Shown piece after piece: positions 4,995 through 6,104 of a stretch of DNA of 6,104 nucleotides. Source of the DNA: Angelakisella sp. (GTDB taxonomy: Bacteria; Bacillota; Clostridia; Oscillospirales; Ruminococcaceae); contig WSMP01000094.1 of assembly GCA_013316495.1 (NCBI GenBank), positions 1 to 6,104 on the forward strand, read 5' to 3'. Position numbers and translations under genes: made by a program. Positions within the stretch are counted from its first letter, which is position 1, and every line of letters starts with the position of its first letter. The notes beneath the pieces were generated by a model that was not told the DNA's origin, did no database searches, and saw nothing but the letters and a program-made list of their open reading frames with translations.

Positions 4995-6104
4995 ATGAAG
5001 CGGGAAACAAACGACTGGCTGATGGGATTTTCCACCTCCTTCGGCATCACCTTCTTTGCCATGATGCTGGTGCTGGGGGCGGTTTGTTTTATCTCCTACT
5101 CCCGCGCCCAGACGCGAAACGAGCCGCAGAAGACCCAAGAAACGGCGGCTCCCAACACCTATCTGCCCAGCACCGAGGAGCGGCTGACCCTGCTGGTGGC
5201 CGGGTGCGAAAAGGCGGGGATGGAGCCTGAGACCTACCTGCTGCTGGGCTTCCTCCCCGACCAGGGAAAAATTGCCCTTTGTGTTCTGCCCTCCCACGCC
5301 TACCTGGAATACGGCGGACAAGGCACCACCATTGGACGGATGTGGCGGCAGGGGGGGCTGGGCTACGCCCAGAAGGGACTGGCCCAGTACCTGGATATTC
5401 CCATTCACCGCCGCGTCCTGGTGGAGACGGAGGACCTGGACCAGCTTATCCGCTGCATCGGGCCGGTGGACTACGACCTGGCGGTGGACCTGGACTATGA
5501 GCTGGAGGATCGGCAGATTGCCATGCCCAGGGGACACTACCTGATGGATGGCCGCCGGGTGATGGATGTTATCACCTACCCGGCCTACAAGGGCGGGGAG
5601 CGGGAGCGCAGCGACCGGGCTGCCCTTCTCATCGCCCAAATCATCCGGCAAAGCCTGCCCCTGTTTTTGGAGGATGCCGGGGCGGAATTGCAGGAGACAG
5701 CCCTTTCGGTGCTGGACACCGACCTTTCCGCCACCGACTGCTTGCAGCGGAGCGCAGCCCTCCAGTTCCTGGCCCGGCTGGAGCTGCCTGCCACCGCCAC
5801 CCTCTTCCTGGAGGGGACCCTGAGCAAAAACTATACTGTTTACCACCTGACCCAAAGCTGCAAGGAGCGCATCTGGGATATATACCGGGCCCCGGAACAG
5901 ACCCAGCGCTCCTTCCGCCTGGGGGAGCCGCTGCCGGTACAGGAGCCGGTACAGGGGGAGAAAAAGCCCTCTGCCTCCAGCGCCGCAGAGAGCCGGTCTC
6001 CAAGCTCCGCTTCCTCCTCTTCCTCTGCTCCGGAGCGGCAGCCGGTGGACAGCGGGAACCCCTCCAGCAGAGAGGCAGAAAGCAGCCCATCGGAGGTGGA
6101 GCGG
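4995..6104 (+). CDS. Membrane-anchored LCP-like (LytR-CpsA-Psr) protein, divergent; 3' end cut by the window
   Basis: There are 370 codons and no stop before the right edge. The protein has a short N-terminus, one hydrophobic segment (~12-35) with a basic residue after it, then a large domain expected outside the cell. Residues ~64-222 follow the pattern of an LCP domain: strands TLLVAG and TYLLLGF, a strand ending in VLPSHAYL (97-104), a GG-containing helix (120-133) before DIPIHRRV, then LDQLIRCIGPVDYDL (148-162), GHYLMDGRRVMDVITY (180-195) and a final helix after ERERSDR. LCP enzymes attach glycopolymers to peptidoglycan using conserved Arg and Asp residues. Here the usual SIPRD-like segment reads LPSHAY and the C-terminal R/D pattern is altered, so catalysis is doubtful. 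From ~311 the chain is rich in Ser, Pro and Glu and looks disordered. AAAGGGGGGG (4977-4986) lies 8 nt before the ATG. No convincing promoter is seen in 4898-4994. LCP membership is a pattern judgement, not a search result. Confidence 0.65.
   Translation, partial: MKRETNDWLMGFSTSFGITFFAMMLVLGAVCFISYSRAQTRNEPQKTQETAAPNTYLPSTEERLTLLVAGCEKAGMEPETYLLLGFLPDQGKIALCVLPSHAYLEYGGQGTTIGRMWRQGGLGYAQKGLAQYLDIPIHRRVLVETEDLDQLIRCIGPVDYDLAVDLDYELEDRQIAMPRGHYLMDGRRVMDVITYPAYKGGERERSDRAALLIAQIIRQSLPLFLEDAGAELQETALSVLDTDLSATDCLQRSAALQFLARLELPATATLFLEGTLSKNYTVYHLTQSCKERIWDIYRAPEQTQRSFRLGEPLPVQEPVQGEKKPSASSAAESRSPSSASSSSSAPERQPVDSGNPSSREAESSPSEVER

Noticed and set aside
4860..5855. Minus-strand open frame of about 331 codons opposite the LCP-like gene
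   Set aside because: Its Gln/Gly/His-rich composition looks like an antisense shadow, and it would cross the consensus promoter of the metal operon. The plus-strand frame has a start, a membrane segment and a coherent domain.

Overview
The window looks like chromosome from a high-GC member of the Firmicutes. Three things point to Clostridia, probably an Oscillospiraceae-like gut anaerobe: strong AGGAGG-type ribosome binding sites with sigma-A-type promoters, GC-rich coding sequence between AT-rich promoters, and the gene types themselves (a YtrA-type GntR/ABC operon, a split HMA plus CPC-type ATPase under an ArsR repressor, and an LCP-like envelope protein). The lineage call is an inference from style and was not tested by search.

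Layout: (1) 1-123 is an AT-rich regulatory region with a -35/-10 promoter and a perfect 11-bp inverted repeat over the -10, the expected operator of the first gene. (2) 124-2285, plus strand, is a three-gene operon: a YtrA-type GntR repressor, an ABC ATPase overlapping it by 14 nt, then a 133-nt gap with strong potential RNA hairpins, then an ABC-2 type permease. (3) 2321-2363 is a strong intrinsic terminator shared with the convergent operon. (4) 4830-2356, minus strand, is a heavy-metal efflux operon: an ArsR/SmtB repressor with both classical metal-site signatures, a free-standing 73-aa HMA metal-binding protein, and a P1B-type ATPase with the Zn/Cd/Pb signature residues (CPC, TM7 Lys, TM8 Asp). 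Its promoter is a perfect TTGACA-N17-TATAAT, with an SmtB/CadC-like operator at the predicted start of transcription. (5) 4995-6104, plus strand, is a divergently transcribed membrane-anchored extracellular protein resembling a degenerate LytR-CpsA-Psr (LCP) protein with a Ser/Pro/Glu-rich tail; it runs off the right edge.

How the genes work together: the GntR protein probably represses its own operon, whose ATPase and permease form an exporter or envelope-stress ABC system of unknown substrate. In the second operon the ArsR protein should release the promoter when Zn, Cd or Pb binds, producing the HMA protein (metal binding or delivery) and the ATPase (export across the membrane). No wholly new system is evident. 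The most unusual points are the hairpin-rich gap before the permease, the split HMA/ATPase, the start-codon correction for the ArsR gene, and the LCP-like protein that seems to have lost the usual catalytic-motif residues. No tRNA, rRNA, CRISPR array, insertion sequence or attachment site was seen, and no gene-free stretch exceeds 300 bases.
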